Assembly (NCBI GenBank): GCA_002946415.1
Contig: NJPS01000024.1
Location: 1-64,000, forward strand
From: Rutstroemia sp. NJR-2017a BVV2
Lineage: Eukaryota > Ascomycota > Leotiomycetes > Helotiales > Rutstroemiaceae
Length of the DNA: 64,000 bases
Reading direction: 5' to 3'
The notes below the pieces were generated by a model. That model was not told where the DNA came from, ran no database searches, and was given only the letters and a program-made list of their open reading frames with translations. This document shows positions 59,603 through 64,000 of this stretch, piece by piece. A program made the translations under genes and the position numbers. How positions within the stretch are numbered: position 1 is the first letter of the stretch; each line of letters opens with the position of its first letter.

Positions 59603-62600
59603 TCAAACACCCGCATCCTCGTCGACGAAGGTACTCCTACTCCGAGCCTCCTGTTCCTGTGCGGCCAGCCACGAGGGAAGTTGATGTCCATCTTCTTCTG
59701 GGCTACTTGAGATCACTCGATGAGGATTTCGTCTTTTCGGTAATCGAGGTGGCTCACGAGGGCCGGAAGCATTAGGGGCAGTCTCAGTTTGCTGATTTTC
59801 TTCTCCTGTCTCATCACCATCATCAACCCATGGCTGCATATAAGTAGGGGTCTCATCTGTAGTTGGCGTTGTTGGCTCTGATGGCGCTGAGACAACTAGC
59901 AAGCCATCATCGCCTGCGTCCGTCGACCTTTGCGATCCACGTCTGGGCAGAGGCGGAGGAGGAACTTTTCGTGACTGGCCTGCAGCGGAATCTGCGACTT
60001 GTCTTTGTGGAAGCACCGGTGGCGAAATTGCCTTTCGCTTTGGCACAGGAATAGGGGCAGTCTTCGTCTTCTTGCCCGGTGGAGGTAGAGGTACACCGGG
60101 CGGAGGTAATGGCTGACCCCGACCCACTACACGGAGTTGCGCAGGCTCTGCTGGCTCAGATGAGCTCTCTCCTTTATGTTCGTTGCGTCGTTGAATAGCG
60201 TTCCACTAAAGAATCAATGTCAGTTACATGATTTTACCAGGCGTTGAGCACCGGTGGAAGAATAGAAGAGCATAAGACAACGAGGACAGAAACGAAGTTT
60301 GTAACTTACACCCCAGTTTTTGGCAGTCGCTGCCGCATTGGTGACTGCGGCGAGTGAAAGACGCTTGGCCTCCGATGATGATGATGATTTCCCAGAAGAG
60401 GTAGAATTCTCACGACGAAAATTATTGCCAAAAGCTTTGGAGGATGGTAAATCGGATTTTAAAGAGGAAGTACTTAAGCTTGCTGGACTTGATGAATAGG
60501 AAGGAGTGTTAGATTTGTTGGTGGGTACGGAAGGTTCAATTGATTGTTGTGGCGTTAGATCATTCCCGGAGTCTTTCTTAGAATGGGACGAACTCCGTGA
60601 TGAAGTCGAAGATTGACTACCGCTCTGCTTCACCCGTGCAGGGCGCGAGGGAGATTCTCCTGGCGAATTTGCCGGCAATTCCGTTTTTGCAGATAACTTA
60701 GCCATGGCATCAGCAGCAAAACTCTGGTCTGGAGGGCTGGAGCTTTTGAAAGCATCGGCGTTCGTTACATTGGTGCTGACAACAGGGGAAGAAGTGCTCG
60801 CAAAGGAGCTTGAACGAAGGGCTCGTGGTTTCTCTGTAGTTGAAGTTCGTGTATCGATACTAGTAGACGATCCATTATACTCCATATTGGCTAGATTCGT
60901 AGTCGACTTTACGCTCTTCCGGGAGTGTGGCACACCCAAAGGATGAGAGTCAAGAGCTGGTGTACTTTGGCTTGCCTCTAGGGTAGTCGACGCAGGTATG
61001 GGCTCGTGGTTCTCGAGGTCCAATGCCTCTACCTCATCTACGTCGCCATCCTCTGCTGCGGCGGTCTCCGCATCTTCGGAATGCTCAGCTTGTCTATCGT
61101 CCGCCCAGATCCCCCCTCTCCACAGCTTGGACGCTGTATCGGCAAACGGTGAATCATCCCAGTTTGGATAGACCAGCGTTTCAGCGACAACCTCTTTAAT
61201 TCTATTTTCAATCTGACGAAGAATTAGTGTGTATGTAATCTGCCGTGAACTCACAATAGGCTCTATTGTCATATCGATCTTGGGCATGGTCTGGAACGTC
61301 ATCCAAAGTCTGTTCGAAGGAGGCGGTTTGATCCGTATGAGCATATGACCTTCGATCTTCTTCAGGACAACGGCTAACAGTAAATTGACCTCACGAGCCT
61401 TAAATCGAGCACCTAGATCAATACGAGCGATAGCAGCAACCTCGAGGCGGAAATTGCCCGTATATCGCACGTCTGCTTCGACAATGAGTTCTCCGTCCAC
61501 AGTCAGGTCTTTTAGGCGGGGGTTTGTAATCATTGGTGCGGCCTCTCCCATGTCTATATTCCGCAGTGCAATTTGTCTCAAAAAGTTTGGGGTTTTGACT
61601 CTTGATATCTTTTTGGTAATCTTCGCGCGCACAAAGTTCTCGACCTCCGGGGTCTTGTATAAGGCGAGAAATATCCTTCCGACAAGCGCATTGATCCACC
61701 TTGTCTGCAAATGTTCCTCTGATGAGTGCAACCTCTGAACCAAGGTTATGATATCTTTCACTTCGTATTGTAGAGGTATTGGAGGCTTCGGGGTCGAGTC
61801 TGCTTCCTGATTTCGAAGGAGCGCAAAGTAGAAATCTTCCTTTTCTGAACAGTTCTCGGAGAACAGGTAAAAAGGTTTAGAAGGTGTGCCATCCGCCGTC
61901 GTCTCACCCACGCCTTGCTTCCTTGATAGACATATAGCGTTCCTTTTGATGAATAATTCTCCCTCTGGAGTAGGATCATCGAATCCCGAGTATATGCTAA
62001 CGTCGTGATGTGCCAAAGACACTACGTGTCGGACTTCGAGCTGTTCGTCATCATCGTAAAGCATCAGATGGCCATGCCTAACTTCAATGTCAGCATGTAT
62101 TAAAGTGTCCAGTATTGTGGACAAGCCCGCTGTAGACTTACCTCAACACCACATAGAACACATTGCCACCTCTCTTCTGTGGTTTACCCACACCCTTGTT
62201 ATCTAATGGTCCATTGTTTGTCTTTCTCTCGAACAAGCTTCTGTACATGCTCTGATACACGCTGGGGCTGGCTGCAGAGACAGTAGTTGATCCTAGAGGT
62301 GTTGTACGTTCTGGCGGCTTGCCATTTACCCCGCCTGGAGAGTACTCCCTGCAAACCGCGAAATACCCAGCAGCTACGTCGGCTTGATGGTTGTCGCGAA
62401 GCTGGAACTTTTCCCCAAGAGACTTTTGTGCGGATTTAATAGCATTTGCATCGTCACCGGGTCGCAGAAGCGATGCGCCATCGTCTGAGGAGTTTGCTTC
62501 GTCGCGGACTGGGAGGGTAAGGTATGCGTGGAGCAAAATGGATATTAGGACGAGGGGAATAAATGTTAAACCACCTAAGCAATAAATGAAGAGGAACCAT

Positions 62601-62614
62601 GCAAAACCTCCCAT
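59603..62614 (-). CDS. NVJ2: SMP-domain lipid-transfer protein, Nvj2/TEX2-like
   Basis: Three exons (62614-62142, 62077-60310, 60205-59603) give 947 residues. An N-terminal membrane anchor (FAWFLFIYCLGGLTFIPLVL) starts the protein. A PH-like region follows (~150-260, GNVFYVVLRHGHLMLYDDDE). The SMP domain (~290-470) contains RWINALVGRIFLALYKTPEV, FLRQIALRNIDMGEAAPMIT, DVRYTGNFRLEVAAIARIDL, and NRIKEVVAETLVYPNWDD. The remaining ~470 residues are disordered, Ser-rich, then Pro-rich with PLPPPGVPLPPPGK, likely SH3 or profilin ligands. SMP domains carry lipids at membrane contact sites; yeast Nvj2 works at ER contacts with vacuole or Golgi. Start chosen at MGGFAWF rather than the upstream in-frame ATG, since the anchor then begins at residue 4. 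Confidence 0.88.
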
Positions 62615-63441
62615 TTTGACATTCGCTGCATGTGTGATATAAAAACGGAGATCAAGGTTATGTCTCCTCGTAGTGAAAAGGTAAATCGATAATAGCGAAA
62701 TAAGGAAGCGGCATTTGGGAGTTTGGGAGCTGTATTCGTAGAGGTTGGTCGAGCAGGGTTTCCAGAACAAGCGCCGCAGCGACGTCAGTTTATTTCAATG
62801 TGTGTGGTAAATCTGACACCACTCTTGGACGTCTCAATTTCGTTTCGCCATTCGAAGGACTCGCATCTGCTGCACGTACGCATCCACCTTAAACGAGTGC
62901 AAGTTCCGATATTCTTGAGGTTAGGATAAAGTCGAGTTGTGAGTTGTGAGTCGTGAGAAGGCTAGACTGTCCGTTTCCTTTACCCTACTTACTCAGCCTA
63001 TGCCTGTACGTCACTGAAAGTTAGGGTCCCAATAGGTCCTAAAACCAGATATTTTAGGCAATGTGACAAGCTACTACCAAATTCACAGACACTGCTTTCG
63101 TACATTGCTGAATTCGTTATTATAATATATATTCATATTTTATATCGCATAATCCATCAATTCAAAATCATCAGCAGCTGATATACTGTATTAGAATTAC
63201 ATTTACTCATTCATTATTAGCGTGACCAAGATTTGTTAGCAGCACCGACCATGCTTGTGGGAATTCCCCCTCTATACTCATTATCCAGAACGTCTTGAAA
63301 TGCTCTTCACAATGCCATGGTAATCAACAAAACCGATGCGTACATCTTCCATGACTGTATATCTCGCATTCCGGCGCCACATCTAGAATTTCGCTTGCCT
63401 ATCCCAGCTCCAACCTCCGTAACACAAAAATTATCGGTGCT
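62615..63441. other. Intergenic region between NVJ2-like and REV3
   Basis: About 830 bp: the upstream region of the NVJ2-like gene and the 3' flank of REV3. AT-rich at 63100-63200 (TATAATATATATTC). No gene supported. Confidence 0.5.
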
Positions 63442-64000
63442 TTACCACTCCAGGTCAGTCAAATCCAGCTCCAACTCATCAGCTTGTGACAGAGCCTCCA
63501 TGGCTGGTATCGCAAGAGCTCGTTCCCGCCTGAGACGAGCTTTCTGCTTCATCCTTGTGTAGAAGACGGGACAGTCTTTGCTGTCACACCTCACTTCCTC
63601 CAACGGAGACAAGCCCGAACAGGTCTGGCAAACCTTCTGAATATCCAGAAAGCTCTTTTCCTCAACGTTAAGTCTTGTCCGCAACGAGAGCATGGAGGTT
63701 GGCCTATCCAGAAGACATCCAGAACAAATAGACCCTTCACTTTCAAGTTTCTCTTTACACACAAGACATGAAGATGATTTCATGTATGATTCGAGAGTTT
63801 TCTTGTTGACTACTAGCTCCTTTGACTGTCCAAGAGGAAGATCCGTCTCAACCTTCCGCACACGCTGGACCTTTGGCATCTCATCATACCACTTTCTAAC
63901 ATTGGCACCCATAAGATTGAAAATTCGTTCCAGAGGCGGGATCAGGTTCTTTGAAATGTAATATTCCGCGTCTAGTTCGCTGCGATCGTCATTTAAAAGC
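63442..64000 (-). CDS. REV3: DNA polymerase zeta catalytic subunit Rev3, C-terminal part (runs off right edge)
   Basis: The reverse strand is open from 64000 to the stop at 63442 (185 codons). It begins in the thumb/C-terminal region of a B-family polymerase (DAEYYISKNLIPPLERIFNL, then GANVRKWYDEMPKVQR). The two C-terminal cysteine clusters follow: CLVCKEKL...CSGC (zinc, CysA) and CQTCSGL...CDSKDCPVFY (4Fe-4S site, CysB). Rev3 with Rev7 performs error-prone translesion DNA synthesis. The wording of the cysteine region and 'VGANVRxWYDEMPK' favours Rev3 over Pol3 (delta), which shares this architecture. The catalytic domain is outside the window. Confidence 0.85.
   Translation of the reverse strand, partial: LLNDDRSELDAEYYISKNLIPPLERIFNLMGANVRKWYDEMPKVQRVRKVETDLPLGQSKELVVNKKTLESYMKSSSCLVCKEKLESEGSICSGCLLDRPTSMLSLRTRLNVEEKSFLDIQKVCQTCSGLSPLEEVRCDSKDCPVFYTRMKQKARLRRERALAIPAMEALSQADELELDLTDLEW

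Noticed and set aside
61230..61300. Possible 45 nt in-frame intron in the NVJ2-like gene
   Set aside because: GT..AG and a branch-like CTAAT are present, but the encoded SSRQITYTLILRQ segment fits the SMP-domain end, so I kept it as coding.

Overview
The window reads as nuclear DNA of a filamentous ascomycete. Genes carry many short introns (mostly 40-120 nt, branch sites like CTAAC or CTGAC, YAG acceptors), and a 12.7 kb AT-rich block shows repeat-induced point mutation (RIP) scars. The order COX13-APC5-APN2-MAT-SLA2 is the classic Pezizomycotina mating-type neighbourhood. The MAT gene is an HMG-box MAT1-2-1, and a divergently transcribed second gene in the idiomorph is typical of Leotiomycetes (Helotiales), which is my best guess for the class. 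No rRNA, tRNA or CRISPR array was recognised.

Layout. (1) 1-10.5 kb is an accessory-looking, gene-poor stretch. It holds the edge of a TPR-repeat protein of the kind often fused to CHAT proteases, a DUF6594 membrane protein (five exons), a small three-exon gene, a single-exon caspase-domain (C14) protein, and an intact five-exon DUF3435 tyrosine recombinase with C-terminal zinc fingers. The recombinase is of the family that includes Starship 'captains'; it lies at the right edge and points into the accessory region. (2) 10.5-23.2 kb is an AT-rich island of nested Tad1-like LINE copies. A nearly full-length 5.8 kb copy has a 14 bp target-site duplication and sits inside an older, heavily mutated copy. 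A 168 bp A-homopolymer also lies here. (3) 23.2-47.5 kb is dense core genome: RGD1-like F-BAR/RhoGAP, MED12, Asterix-like PAT subunit, eIF1, EOS1, mitochondrial mL45/Mba1-like protein, a three-RRM protein, CIA30, APC5 and COX13. (4) 47.9-59 kb is the mating-type locus: APN2, MAT1-2-1, the divergent second MAT gene, SLA2. (5) 59.6-64 kb holds an NVJ2-like SMP lipid-transfer protein and the 3' end of REV3.

Core genes were joined across introns by hand, using splice consensus, reading phase and protein-family expectation; exon coordinates are in each entry. Notable details are three GC-AG introns, micro-exons of 3, 8, 13 and 23 nt, and an eIF1 gene with a phase-symmetric extra exon whose skipping gives a canonical-length eIF1. 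The most interesting regional hypothesis is that 1-10.5 kb is the captain end of a Starship-like giant mobile element carrying caspase and TPR cargo.
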